Source: Herbihabitans rhizosphaerae | GTDB taxonomy: Bacteria > Actinomycetota > Actinomycetes > Mycobacteriales > Pseudonocardiaceae | NCBI RefSeq assembly: GCF_004216555.1 | Contig: NZ_SGWQ01000001.1 | Location: forward strand, 372,001-436,000 | Reading direction: 5' to 3' | Length of the DNA: 64,000 nt | Shown here: positions 35,450 through 43,636 of the stretch, one piece after another | Position numbering within the stretch: the first letter of the stretch is position 1 | Layout of the letters: every line of letters starts with the position of its first letter | Notes under the pieces: generated by a model | What the model was told of the DNA's origin: nothing | Seen by the model: the letters and a program-made list of their open reading frames with translations, nothing else | The model's database searches: none | Position numbers and translations under genes: made by a program

Positions 35450-36768
35450 CGGGCACTCTCCTTCGCGGAGGCGGCCGCCCGCGCGGCGTGCGGCAGCGCG
35501 TCGGCGATCACCTCGAACTCGGCGTCGGTCATGGCCGCGTTGACGAACCACACCTCGAACGCGCTCGGCGGCGGATACACCCCGCGCTCCAGCAGCGCGT
35601 GGAAGAACGGCGGGAAGCGCCAGGTGTCGGCCGCCTTCGCGCCGGCGTAGTCGATCACCGGCGACTCGCTGAAGAACACGCTCACCAGGTTGCCGGCGAA
35701 CTGCACCCGGTGCGGCACGCTCTCGGTGGTCAGCGCCTCGGTGATCAACGTGCCCAGCCGGGCGGCGTTGGCGTCCAGCGCGCGGTACACCTCGGGGCCG
35801 GCGTTGCGCAGCGAGGCGAGCCCGGCCGCGACCGCGACCGGATTCCCGGACAGCGTGCCGGCCTGGTACACCGGCCCGGCCGGAGCCAGGGCGGCCATCA
35901 CGTCGGCCCGCCCCCCGAACGCGGCGGCCGGCAGCCCGCCGGACATCACCTTGCCGAACGTGTACAGGTCGCCCGCGACGGCGTCCAGCCCGAACCATCC
36001 GGCCGCTGACGTGCGGAAACCGGTCATCACCTCGTCCATGATGAGCAGCGCGCCGTGCTCGTGGCAGGTGTCACGCAGCGTGGCGTTGAACCCGTCGACC
36101 GGCGCGACCGCGCCCATGTTGCCGGCCGCCGCCTCGGTGATCACCGCGGCGATCCGCTCGCCGTGCTCGGCGAACGCGGCCTTGAGCGCGTCCACGTCGT
36201 TGTACGGCAGCACGATCGTGTCGTGCGCCTGCGCGCCGGTGACACCCGGCGAGGTCGGCAGCCCGAGCGTGGCCACGCCCGAGCCGGCGTCGGCGAGCAG
36301 CGCGTCGACGTGCCCGTGGTAGCAGCCGGCGAACTTCACGATCACGCTGCGGCCGGTGAATCCACGCGCCAGGCGGATCGCGCTCATCGTGGCCTCGGTG
36401 CCGGAGTTGACCAGGCGCACCTGGGACACCGGCGCCACCCGCCCGATGATCTCCTCGGCCAGCGCGATCTCGCCCTCGGTGGGCGTGCCGAACGACAGGC
36501 CGCTGATCGCCGCCGCGCGCACCGCGTCCACCACCGCCGGGTGCGCGTGCCCGAGGATCATCGGCCCCCACGAGCCGACCAGATCGACGTACTCGGTGCC
36601 GTCGGCGTCGGTCAGCCTGGGGCCCTCGCCGCGCACCATGAACCGGGGCGTCCCGCCGACCGCCTGGAACGCGCGCACCGGCGAGTTCACGCCACCCGGG
36701 GTGACCGCTCGCGCACGTTCGAACAGTTCCGCCGACCGGGCCGCCTGCTGTGCATCTCCATCCGTCAC
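35446..36768 (-). CDS. hemL: HemL, glutamate-1-semialdehyde 2,1-aminomutase
   Basis: The 440-residue PLP enzyme converts glutamate-1-semialdehyde to 5-aminolevulinate, the second step of the C5 haem pathway. Motifs: [11 protein letters not shown] near the N-terminus, [16 protein letters not shown], the aspartate in [12 protein letters not shown] and the Schiff-base lysine in [15 protein letters not shown]. HemA, which makes its substrate, is encoded at 47.1-48.4 kb. The GTG at 36766-36768 was chosen because the longer frame begins with non-family sequence. Confidence 0.95.
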   Translation of the reverse strand: MTDGDAQQAARSAELFERARAVTPGGVNSPVRAFQAVGGTPRFMVRGEGPRLTDADGTEYVDLVGSWGPMILGHAHPAVVDAVRAAAISGLSFGTPTEGEIALAEEIIGRVAPVSQVRLVNSGTEATMSAIRLARGFTGRSVIVKFAGCYHGHVDALLADAGSGVATLGLPTSPGVTGAQAHDTIVLPYNDVDALKAAFAEHGERIAAVITEAAAGNMGAVAPVDGFNATLRDTCHEHGALLIMDEVMTGFRTSAAGWFGLDAVAGDLYTFGKVMSGGLPAAAFGGRADVMAALAPAGPVYQAGTLSGNPVAVAAGLASLRNAGPEVYRALDANAARLGTLITEALTTESVPHRVQFAGNLVSVFFSESPVIDYAGAKAADTWRFPPFFHALLERGVYPPPSAFEVWFVNAAMTDAEFEVIADALPHAARAAASAKESAR

Positions 36769-36797
36769 GGCCCCAGTCTTGCAGGCGCCCGAACGGA

Positions 36798-37136
36798 TCA
36801 GCCGCGGTGGCGGCCTCGGGTGCGGATGGCGAGGACGAGCTGCCGGAGGGCGTCCAGCACGAGGATCGCGGCGATCAGGCCGAACCCGATCGCGGCGGCC
36901 TGCCAGTAGCCGTGGGTGAGCGTGGAATCGAGCCGCACGCCGCCGTCCAGCTCCATGGTGATCGCCTCGATCCCGCGCGGCCACGCCCAGAACGCGGCGA
37001 ACACGGCGGCCACGGCGAGCAGCAGCTCGACGCCGGCCACGATCGCGCGCCACGGCCGGTTCAATCCGCCGCGCTCCGATGGCGTGGCGGACTCCGCCCA
37101 GGCGGCCTCGGCTTCCTCCAGTGACTGCGCGCTCAC
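36798..37136 (-). CDS. Small membrane protein, unknown
   Basis: The 112-residue protein has an acidic N-terminus ([12 protein letters not shown]) and two hydrophobic spans ([20 protein letters not shown] and [18 protein letters not shown]) joined by a short loop. No family is recognised. It lies between hemL and three similar membrane genes on the same strand. Confidence 0.65.
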   Translation of the reverse strand: MSAQSLEEAEAAWAESATPSERGGLNRPWRAIVAGVELLLAVAAVFAAFWAWPRGIEAITMELDGGVRLDSTLTHGYWQAAAIGFGLIAAILVLDALRQLVLAIRTRGRHRG

Positions 37137-37149
37137 GCTCTACACCCTC

Positions 37150-37671
37150 TCACGAGCGCTGCCGCGCCCGCTTCGTCTGGTTGAAGTACTCCGTGGACTC
37201 GGGCTTGAACATGTACACCACGGCGGCCACCGAGAACGCGACCTGCGCGACGTCCCACATCATGTCCAGCGGCGCCCCGGCCTCGACGAGGACACTGAAC
37301 AGTCCCATCGCGCCGAAGATCGCGAACACGGTGAGCACGATGCGCGCCCAGTTCCGCCCGGCGCGCATCTTGTACACGAACAGCGCCGCTATCCCGGCTC
37401 CCACGAACACGGCTACCGCGGCGACCGGCTTGATCGTGCTGACCAGGTTCGCGACGTCCGCGTCGGTGAACGCCTTCCCGCTGCCATCCAGGAACTGCCG
37501 CGCGTAGTCGTTGGCCCACTTGTCCCGGATCACCATGGTCAACAGCGTCGACACGATGCTGATCGCCACGCCGCCCAGTGCGAGCAGGAACGCCGTGTCG
37601 ATCGCCTTCGGCCGCTCCGGCTGCTTCGGCAGCTCGCGGTCCGACGGCGGTGGAGCCGGCTCGATGTCCAC
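37150..37671 (-). CDS. Four-span membrane protein, paralogue of 38132-38719
   Basis: The 173-residue protein has a Pro-rich N-terminus, four hydrophobic spans and a C-terminus KPESTEYFNQTKRARQR that mirrors TPQATEFYKGDDSRKR in the gene at 38132. Between spans one and two is a short extracytoplasmic helix (KWANDYARQFLDGSGK). Both proteins share layout and probably arose by duplication. The GTG start lies inside a GTCCACTGTGGAC palindrome (37666-37678). Function is unknown. Confidence 0.7.
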   Translation of the reverse strand: MDIEPAPPPSDRELPKQPERPKAIDTAFLLALGGVAISIVSTLLTMVIRDKWANDYARQFLDGSGKAFTDADVANLVSTIKPVAAVAVFVGAGIAALFVYKMRAGRNWARIVLTVFAIFGAMGLFSVLVEAGAPLDMMWDVAQVAFSVAAVVYMFKPESTEYFNQTKRARQRS

Positions 37672-37678
37672 TGTGGAC
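37666..37678. repeat. Perfect GTCCACTGTGGAC palindrome over a start codon
   Basis: One of nine perfect copies in the window; the GTG start (37669-37671) of the four-span membrane protein gene lies inside it. Other perfect copies: 7458, 13941, 16296, 17190, 23462, 29040, 42879 and 46458. Confidence 0.85.
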
Positions 37679-37685
37679 TCCCTCT

Positions 37686-38135
37686 CTACCGTGGTTCGAC
37701 CAGTGTGCCGATGGCGTCACGCAGGGCCTTACCGTCCCGCGCCCACGCCACGACAACGGAGTCGTCGTCCAGCTTCAGCGGCACGTCGTCGAACTTCTTC
37801 GGCACCGCCCATCCCCCGCCGAGCACCCGCGCGCCGACCGGCGTCCCGACGTCGGTCACGGCGCGAATCTGTGCCACCGCGAGGTTTTCCCGTCCCTGCG
37901 TGAACGTCGTCGGGGTGAGCCGCACCCGGCAGACCATGCGGCGCGCGCGCACCCAGACCGCCGCCATCCCGGCGAGCGCGAGGCCCACCAGCGTCCACGG
38001 CAGCCAGTACGTCGCGCCGGTCGCCGCCTCGATCGCCATGCACGCGGCGGCGAACACCGGGCCCCACAGGACCGGCCACCAACTCGACCCGTCCTCGGCG
38101 TAGAGAACGGGCCCGCTGTCGTCCGGTTCGGTCAT
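37686..38135 (-). CDS. DUF3093 family membrane protein
   Basis: The 149-residue protein has a short acidic N-terminus with SSWWPVLWGPVFAAACMA, two hydrophobic spans and a C-terminal soluble domain (VRLTPTTFTQGRENLAVAQI, KLDDDSVVVAWARDG). This matches the DUF3093 family (M. tuberculosis Rv2698 type). The ATG overlaps the stop of the upstream paralogue by 4 bases. It lies between the two paralogous four-span proteins, which hints at a complex. Confidence 0.8.
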   Translation of the reverse strand: MTEPDDSGPVLYAEDGSSWWPVLWGPVFAAACMAIEAATGATYWLPWTLVGLALAGMAAVWVRARRMVCRVRLTPTTFTQGRENLAVAQIRAVTDVGTPVGARVLGGGWAVPKKFDDVPLKLDDDSVVVAWARDGKALRDAIGTLVEPR

Positions 38136-38719
38136 CGCTTGCGCGAGTCGTCGCCCTTGTAGAACTCGGTGGCCTGCGGCGTGTACATCAACACGGTGGC
38201 GATCAGCGCGAGCAGCGCGGACAGCAGGCCGACCGGGTGGCGGAACAACAGGTAGAAGAACAGCACGGTGATCACCGCGAGCACGGTCAGGATCGTGCGG
38301 GAGGACCGCACACCCTGGCGCGCCTTGTACGCGAACAGGGCGAACAGCGCGGCGAACACGATCGTGCCGAGGAAGATCATCCAGACCAGCGTGGTGGTGC
38401 CCGACTCGATCTGGTCCGGCGTGAGGCTGGCGTTCTTGTTCGCCTTGATCAGCTCGTCGATCAGCTGACTCTTGGCGGCGAGCAGCAGGATGCCGCACAG
38501 CACGCCGGCCGCGCCCGCCACGAACCACAACCAGAAGGACACCATCACGAGCCGGGGTGCGTCGGCTGTCCGGTCGCTGGCCTTGCGGTCGTCGGCGGAC
38601 GGCAGGCCAGGGAACTTGGGCAGGGCCGGCCGCTGCTTGCGGACCCGCTCCGGTCGCTCGTCGCCGTTCGAACCGCTCTCGTTCGAGTCGGCGGCGTCCG
38701 AATTGCCTGAAGTCGTCAC
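38132..38719 (-). CDS. Four-span membrane protein, paralogue of 37150-37671
   Basis: From the GTG at 38717-38719 the 195-residue protein has a charged disordered N-terminus (DERPERVRKQRPALPKFPG), four hydrophobic spans and the ending TPQATEFYKGDDSRKR. It overlaps the DUF3093 gene by 4 bases, forming an operon with it and the paralogue. A region between spans one and two (LIDELIKANKNASLTPDQIE) may face outside. Function is unknown. Confidence 0.7.
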   Translation of the reverse strand: MTTSGNSDAADSNESGSNGDERPERVRKQRPALPKFPGLPSADDRKASDRTADAPRLVMVSFWLWFVAGAAGVLCGILLLAAKSQLIDELIKANKNASLTPDQIESGTTTLVWMIFLGTIVFAALFALFAYKARQGVRSSRTILTVLAVITVLFFYLLFRHPVGLLSALLALIATVLMYTPQATEFYKGDDSRKR

Positions 38720-38824
38720 CTGAGAAACGTTAGACCGGCACGTCAGGGCGGCCGACACCACCCTTCACTAGTGCCTCGATGAGCACCACGCCTACTCCGA
38801 TCGTGTGGTCCCCGCCAACTCCTC

Positions 38825-38851
38825 TTGCCTCAGCCGCCGTTTTGCTAGCCT
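38825..38851 (+). promoter_or_regulatory. Candidate promoter of the type VII-associated quartet
   Basis: TTGCCT (38825-38830) and TAGCCT (38846-38851), preceded by TGC, are 15 bases apart. The first gene starts 67 bases downstream. The spacing is short, so this is tentative. Confidence 0.3.
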
Positions 38852-38917
38852 CGTCCGGGAGGAGACACGGCTCATCACTCTCCGTACGTGAGCCGGGATC
38901 GACAAGGGGGATCAGAC

Positions 38918-39367
38918 GTGGCCGAAGAAGGCGAGCGCGGAGCCGACTCCCGCGCGTTCAACGCGACACCGGTCGGCGACATCAGCGGCTACATGGGCCA
39001 GATGCACGCCGTCCTGGCGGCGCCACCGGTACCTACCGCCGAGAACGTCCGCGTCAGCCCGGACAACATCCTCCGGGCCGGCAAGATCATCTACAACGAG
39101 GCTATGTTGCTCAGGCAGGCGGCGTTGCAAGCAGCAAGGCTGATAAATGTCGTGCCCCCCGGTGAGGACGACATCAGCAAGGCTATGGCAGCCGAGTGGA
39201 ACAAACGGCTCACGAGAAATCCGGACTCCGTCACAAACCAGGTCGCAAAATACGCGGATAACCTCATCGGCTTGTGTAATAAACTCTATACGACCGCAAG
39301 GCAATACGGGTATTCAGAACAGAAGATACAGGACTACTTCCGCAATTCGGAGAACCTCGATGTCTAG
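38918..39367 (+). CDS. Helical protein of a type VII-associated cluster
   Basis: The 149-residue protein has no signal peptide and is predicted helical: NILRAGKIIYNEAMLLRQAA, then VTNQVAKYADNLIGLCNKLY and YGYSEQKIQDYFRNSE. This looks like the PE-like or EspC-like small partners of type VII substrates, with a YxxxD-type motif (YSEQKIQDYF). The family is not recognised with certainty. Base composition is lower in GC than average. It overlaps the next gene by 8 bases, and the PPE and EspG genes follow. Confidence 0.65.
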   Translation: MAEEGERGADSRAFNATPVGDISGYMGQMHAVLAAPPVPTAENVRVSPDNILRAGKIIYNEAMLLRQAALQAARLINVVPPGEDDISKAMAAEWNKRLTRNPDSVTNQVAKYADNLIGLCNKLYTTARQYGYSEQKIQDYFRNSENLDV

Positions 39368-40019
39368 CCGACGCGGATGGGCAGCTGTCGTCGCCCTGAG
39401 TGCCGTACTGCTGACTGTCGGCTGCGATTCGGGCAGCACCGGAAATGCCACGCCAGGACCCCCAGCCAGTGGAACAACGGCGACCGAGGAAACTACGATC
39501 CCGCAGCCGACGTCCGGTTCTCGGACACGAATCACCCCAAGCCGAGCACCGTCAGTGGAGATCCCGCCACGCCCGCGTGCCATCCCCATCGTCGGCGTCG
39601 ATCCCTGTGCCCTGGTCACATCCGACCAGCAGCGGGAATTGAGGGCCGCTGCACCTTGGCGCGCCCCATATAGTGAGAAGCTCAAAGCGGAGTCATGTCT
39701 CCTCAATGCGGGAGCACAGCCAAGGTTCACCTACTACGTCAGCCTCACGACCCGCAGCGGAATTGAACCCTTTTTAACACCGGGTGGCGCGAACACTGAC
39801 GCGCGGCTTGTGAATATTGGCGGATACGGTGCTGCCGAATACAAACTGATGGGTGTCGAGGACACGTCGTGCGACGTTTCGATCGACATCGCACCTGGTC
39901 AGCAATTGGAAAATCGGGTGGATGCGGTGACTGGCTACTACAAGCAGGCCCAGTTGTGCCAGTTCGCGACGCAGCTGGCGCATGCGACGTTGAAGACATT
40001 GCAGGCTATTCGTCCTTGA
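39360..40019 (+). CDS. DUF3558 lipoprotein
   Basis: The 219-residue protein has a lipoprotein signal ending LLTVGC (Cys21-22), a Thr/Pro-rich linker and a DUF3558-like domain with the typical VDPCALVTSDQQREL start, ESCLL and paired cysteines (SCDVSI, LCQFA). DUF3558 lipoproteins often accompany type VII-like gene sets in Pseudonocardiaceae. It is probably anchored outside the membrane. GC content is below the local average. Confidence 0.82.
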   Translation: MSSRRGWAAVVALSAVLLTVGCDSGSTGNATPGPPASGTTATEETTIPQPTSGSRTRITPSRAPSVEIPPRPRAIPIVGVDPCALVTSDQQRELRAAAPWRAPYSEKLKAESCLLNAGAQPRFTYYVSLTTRSGIEPFLTPGGANTDARLVNIGGYGAAEYKLMGVEDTSCDVSIDIAPGQQLENRVDAVTGYYKQAQLCQFATQLAHATLKTLQAIRP

Positions 40020-40028
40020 GGGGGATTC

Positions 40029-41249
40029 ATGACGAACCAGCAAGCACGGCTTGACCAAGCGCGGTACGCCGCTATGTCGACCGAGGAGTTGGTCACCGAG
40101 GTGACTCGGCTCAGCACGGGGCCAGGATCGCAAAGCTTTCACGACGCGGTGTCTCAGTTGGAGGGGCTGACCGGGCATCTGTCACGAGCCGACAAGACGA
40201 TTCGCGACAAGATGCGCGAACTCGGCGTGACGTGGACCGGGCAGGCCTCCGAGGGCAGCCAGGCCGTCGGCGCACAGCAGGCGGACTACGGCGGCAGCGC
40301 GGGGCACGGCACCACCGGCACGGCCAGGGCCACCACTGGCGCCGGCGAGAGCTACGACCGCGCGTTCAACGGCTCACCCGACCCCAACGATCTGGCGCAG
40401 TCCACTCAGTGGCGGCAGCCGGAGCAGCAAACGATCGCCCCGTGGGACGACTACACCCAACAGGCGAACGCCGAGGAGGCGAAGCGGCAGCAGGCCATCC
40501 AGTCGCTGGAAGGCTACGGGCGCGACAGCCAGACACAACTGGACGGCTTTCGGCCGTTGCCCGAACCGCCTCCGCTCAACCTCGATTCCGGCGCTGTCGT
40601 GGGTGGAACCGGCTCGACATCGGTGTCCGGTTGGACGCCGACTGGGAGCGGCACGCCGACCGGCGTGTCCGGCCTTGGGTCGACGACGGGTCTTCCGACC
40701 GGTGGCGGGGCGTCGCACATCCCCACGATCAACAATCCGGGTACGCCGCCGGTGGCGGGTCCGCCGGGGACGCCGGGTCCTGGGCCGATCGTGGGGCCGG
40801 GTCCGGTTCCTGGTGGTGGGCCGATCTCGAACGTGCCGGGTGGTGGGTTGCCGATACGGCCCGGTATGGGCATTGATGCGGCGCAGGCTGCCGCGTTGGC
40901 CGCGAGTGGGCTGGGTGGTGGGGTGGTTGATGACGAGGAGCGTCGTGCCCGCCCCGGTAGCCGAGGCCCCGGTGGCGCGCCTGGTGTGCCGAAGCCGGGT
41001 GCTGTGCCATTGGGTGCGCCGGACGCCGAGGAAGCTCGTGCGGCACGCAATGCCGAGCGGGTCGCGCCCAGGCAGGCGCCGCGTGCGGGTGGGTTGATGT
41101 CCCCGGCGGCGATGGCCGGCGCCGGTGCTGGGGCGCCTGGTGAGGACGACGATCTGGAGCACAAGGACAAGTACGGGTTCGGCGACCCGGAAATGTTCGA
41201 AGACGACACCCTCGTCGCCCCGGCGACGATCGGTGAGGACGACGAATAG
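40029..41249 (+). CDS. PPE-domain-like protein
   Basis: The 406-residue protein has an N-terminal helical region (residues 1-170) with VTWTGQASEGSQAVGAQQ and long helices, as in WXG/PPE-type type VII substrates (WxG-like turn TWTGQA). A long Gly/Pro-rich low-complexity stretch follows (about 190-290, GTPPVAGPPGTPGPGPIVG), then an Asp/Glu-rich tail. Such proteins are exported as helical pairs with a small partner and need EspG as chaperone. The downstream gene encodes EspG. Confidence 0.75.
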   Translation: MTNQQARLDQARYAAMSTEELVTEVTRLSTGPGSQSFHDAVSQLEGLTGHLSRADKTIRDKMRELGVTWTGQASEGSQAVGAQQADYGGSAGHGTTGTARATTGAGESYDRAFNGSPDPNDLAQSTQWRQPEQQTIAPWDDYTQQANAEEAKRQQAIQSLEGYGRDSQTQLDGFRPLPEPPPLNLDSGAVVGGTGSTSVSGWTPTGSGTPTGVSGLGSTTGLPTGGGASHIPTINNPGTPPVAGPPGTPGPGPIVGPGPVPGGGPISNVPGGGLPIRPGMGIDAAQAAALAASGLGGGVVDDEERRARPGSRGPGGAPGVPKPGAVPLGAPDAEEARAARNAERVAPRQAPRAGGLMSPAAMAGAGAGAPGEDDDLEHKDKYGFGDPEMFEDDTLVAPATIGEDDE

Positions 41250-41251
41250 CC

Positions 41252-42025
41252 GTGCACCAACCACAAGCCAGTGCGGTGCTGTCCGCGCTGGAATTCGACG
41301 TCGCCTGGGAATCAGAAAACCTGCCACCACGGCACGTGGTGATCGGCTTTCCGAGCCCGGGACGGACTCATGCCGAGCGCCGCGAACTGGAGGCGCAAGC
41401 CTGGGAGTCGCTGAGCCGGCGCGGTCTTGCGAAGGGTGAGCAGGTCACCCCCGATCTGGCGGACGACCTGGCCCTGCTCGCCACCGCCGAGCTGTCGCTG
41501 GACATCTGGGTGCGAACCGACCACGAGATCCGCGCACTCGCCGTGGCCACCGGCCGCCGCGGGCTGATGGCCGTGGTCGAGCACGACCAGGTCCACCTCG
41601 TCCCGGCACGTGACACCAGTCTGGTCGGCACCGCCATCTGGCTCACCGGAGATCTACCCGCAGGGCCCGGCCACTCGGTCACCGTCCCGACCGAGGCGCT
41701 CAAACGAGCCGACAAAGCCGGGCGGCAGCCGCACGAAGTCGTTGCGGCACTGAAGAAAGCCGGCGTCAAGCTCGTCGACGCACAGTTGCTGGTGCGCATG
41801 TTCGAAGACGCGCACAGCCGGGGACAGATCGGCGTGCAACACCGCCACCGGGACGGCCGAGTGGTGCGCGCCGACCGGCAGGTCAACTTCCACGACACCG
41901 ACAACGGCCGCTACGTCTTCCTCACCACCACCAACGACGACGGCCGCCAATGGAGCACCCTCGCCCCCGCCGACAACCAACGACTCGCCGCCTGCGTCCG
42001 CGAGCTGATCGACGAAAGTCGCTGA
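41252..42025 (+). CDS. espG: ESX secretion-associated protein EspG
   Basis: The 257-residue protein has the EspG fold signature: an LSALEFDVAWESENLP start, LALLATAELSLDIWVR, then QVHLVPARDTSLVGTAIWL and a C-terminal QVNFHDTDNGRYVFL. EspG is the cytoplasmic chaperone that binds PPE proteins and brings them to the secretion machine. The GTG begins 2 bases after the PPE stop codon. No EccC or mycosin gene lies in the window, so the quartet must use a machine encoded elsewhere. Confidence 0.85.
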   Translation: MHQPQASAVLSALEFDVAWESENLPPRHVVIGFPSPGRTHAERRELEAQAWESLSRRGLAKGEQVTPDLADDLALLATAELSLDIWVRTDHEIRALAVATGRRGLMAVVEHDQVHLVPARDTSLVGTAIWLTGDLPAGPGHSVTVPTEALKRADKAGRQPHEVVAALKKAGVKLVDAQLLVRMFEDAHSRGQIGVQHRHRDGRVVRADRQVNFHDTDNGRYVFLTTTNDDGRQWSTLAPADNQRLAACVRELIDESR

Positions 42026-42079
42026 CGCCGTTCATACCGCCGCCGGCAATGTCGGAACCGGCGGGCTGGAACGGAGGGG

Positions 42080-42253
42080 ATGTCGGCTGAGCTGAGAGAG
42101 TTGGAGATCTTTCTCGCCGTCGCCGAGGAACTGCACTTCGGCCGGGCAGCCGAGCGCATGTACCTGTCGCAGCCCCGGGTCAGCCACGCGATCCGCTCGC
42201 TGGAGCGGCACATCGGCGGCCGCCTGTTCGACCGGAACAGCCGGAATGTACTT
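42080..42253 (+). pseudogene. Truncated LysR-type regulator (HTH only)
   Basis: From an ATG with GGAGGGG upstream, 58 codons encode a standard LysR HTH: LREL-EIFLAVAEELHFGRAA, then SQPRVSHAIRSLERHIGG and LFDRNSRNV. After that the frame loses all similarity and runs into the hydrolase remnant. The ligand-binding domain of about 230 residues is missing, so the gene was cut by a deletion. Confidence 0.75.
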
Positions 42254-42565
42254 CGAGCTGGACTACTACGCAGACCCGTCGCGTGGTGCCGTTCCCCTGT
42301 GGCGCAACGAGATGGCGGAGCTGAGCTGGCTGTACTGGCTGACCTTCGACGGACTGTCGGCGGCCGGCCGGGTGTCCACCCCGACGCTGTTCGTGCACTC
42401 GGACGACTGCGTGCTGCCGGACAACGCGCACACTGTCCACAATGGACTCGCGGGGCCGAAGCAGCTCGTCTGGGCCGAGGGCGGGCAGACCGACTTCTAC
42501 GACCGACCCGATCACGTGGCGCTCGCCGTGGACGCCGCACCAAGCACTTCGAGGAGACCCTGTGA
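42246..42565 (+). pseudogene. 3' remnant of an alpha/beta hydrolase
   Basis: The frame from 42246 encodes the C-terminal part of an alpha/beta hydrolase: ELSWLYWLTFDGL, TPTLFVHSDDCVLPDN (acid residue loop) and AEGGQTDFYDRPDHVALAV. The nucleophile region is absent. Near 42540 a 1-base frameshift is needed to reach the natural end KHFEETL and TGA at 42563-42565. The fragment is fused directly to the LysR remnant. Confidence 0.65.
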
Positions 42566-42880
42566 CTGGACTTACACCGACCTGTGGGGCGGCGAGCCCG
42601 CGGAGATCGCGGCCGATGATCTGGTCGAACAGTGGCAGGGCCTGCTGCCGGGTTCACCGCGACGCGGCACATGACCGGGCCGGTGCTGGAGACCGAGAAC
42701 GGCGACGGCACGCGGCTGGACACGCACGTGCGCGGATACCACCACATCGCCGGCGCGGACGGCGGCGACATCTGGGCGGTGCACGGGCACTACATCGCCC
42801 ACGTGGTCGACGGCGCGATCACCGAGCTGACGCTGCGGCTGTTCTACCAGGAGGGCAACCTCGCCGCGACAGCTGACCGT
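42562..42880 (+). pseudogene. Frameshifted NTF2/SnoaL-like protein remnant
   Basis: The GTG overlaps the hydrolase TGA (GTGA). Pieces in two frames together give WTYTDLWGGEPAEIAADDL, VEQWQGLLPG, then FTATRHMTGPVLE, VRGYHHIAGADGG and GAITELTLRLFYQEGNL. At least two frameshifts break it, and it stops at a GTCCACAGTGGAC palindrome (42879-42891). The layout suggests a former hydrolase/SnoaL operon controlled by the LysR regulator. Confidence 0.6.
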
Positions 42881-42893
42881 CCACAGTGGACGA

Positions 42894-43361
42894 TCAGGGC
42901 AGCGAGCCGGGCCGTGCGAGCCACCGCGCGTGCTGCCCGGTGACCCCCGCGATCAGATCGAAGTCGTGGTCGTAATGCAGCACCGGAAGGCCGGCCGCCT
43001 CCGCCGCCGCCGCGATCAACAGGTCCGCGGGCTTGACACCGCGCTGGTGACCAGCAGCGGCCAGTTCGGCTTGGACTTGCCGCGCCCGCTGAAGTTCGGC
43101 GGCGCCGATCTCGCACTGGCGCAGGACACCGAGCAGACGCGACTGCTTCGCGAAGCGTTCGCTGTTCTGCGCGCCTCGCAAGAGTTCGAGCGCGACCAGA
43201 TCGCAGGTCGCAACCATCCCGCGTCGAGTCGAGTCGTCGAACTGCGGCGCGATCTCAGGTGAGTTCCTCGCCTTGCTCCACGCGCTGGTGTCCGCCAGAT
43301 GCGCCTCATCGAGCGGCAGGTTCGCGATCTCGCGATGCGACGCCCTCTGGCGACCGGTCAC
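42894..43361 (-). CDS. vapC: VapC-like PIN-domain toxin
   Basis: The 155-residue protein has the PIN active-site acids: Asp in HLADTSAWSK (about 24), Glu in DLVALELLRG, Asp in KPADLLIAAAAE and Asp in HYDHDFDLIA. PIN toxins cut specific RNAs. The GTG start overlaps the stop of the antitoxin gene by 4 bases, the usual VapBC arrangement. The protein is longer than many VapC because of an extra 18 N-terminal residues; the start may lie a little downstream. Confidence 0.88.
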   Translation of the reverse strand: MTGRQRASHREIANLPLDEAHLADTSAWSKARNSPEIAPQFDDSTRRGMVATCDLVALELLRGAQNSERFAKQSRLLGVLRQCEIGAAELQRARQVQAELAAAGHQRGVKPADLLIAAAAEAAGLPVLHYDHDFDLIAGVTGQHARWLARPGSLP

Positions 43362-43558
43362 GAGGCGCGGTCGCCGCGCGAGTCGGCGAGATCGGAGACG
43401 GTGATGTCGAACTCGTTCACCGAGAACTCGGCCAGCGCGGCGCGCCTGACCACCTCGGACATCGCCGCGTTGATGGTCTCGGTGACGCCCTCGGTGCCGA
43501 GCACCCGCCGGGCGTCACTCAACAGCTCGTCATCGAGGTTGACCGTTGTTCGCGACAT
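43358..43558 (-). CDS. vapB: VapB-like antitoxin
   Basis: The 66-residue protein starts with a ribbon-helix-helix (MSRTTVNLDDELLSDARRVL, TETINAAMSEVVRRAALAEF) and ends in a short charged tail that would bind VapC. The ATG at 43556-43558 has GGAGG at 6 bases. It probably represses its own promoter through the TGCATCA repeats upstream. Confidence 0.87.
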   Translation of the reverse strand: MSRTTVNLDDELLSDARRVLGTEGVTETINAAMSEVVRRAALAEFSVNEFDITVSDLADSRGDRAS

Positions 43559-43577
43559 CACTCACCTCCAGCGCATA

Positions 43578-43629
43578 TGCATCACAGGTTACCAGGATCG
43601 TGCATCAGTTGGCGAGGCAAGTGATGCAC
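43578..43629. promoter_or_regulatory. Likely VapB operator: repeated TGCATCA boxes
   Basis: TGCATCAC occurs at 43578-43585, GTGCATCA at 43600-43607 and its exact inverse TGATGCAC at 43622-43629. They fill the 78 bases between vapB and hemB. Ribbon-helix-helix antitoxins typically bind such repeated boxes. Confidence 0.6.
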
Positions 43630-43636
43630 AGCCGTA

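Noticed and set aside
40605-40900. Tandem repeats in the PPE gene as an independent element
   Set aside because: They encode the Gly/Pro linker in frame, so protein-level low complexity explains them.
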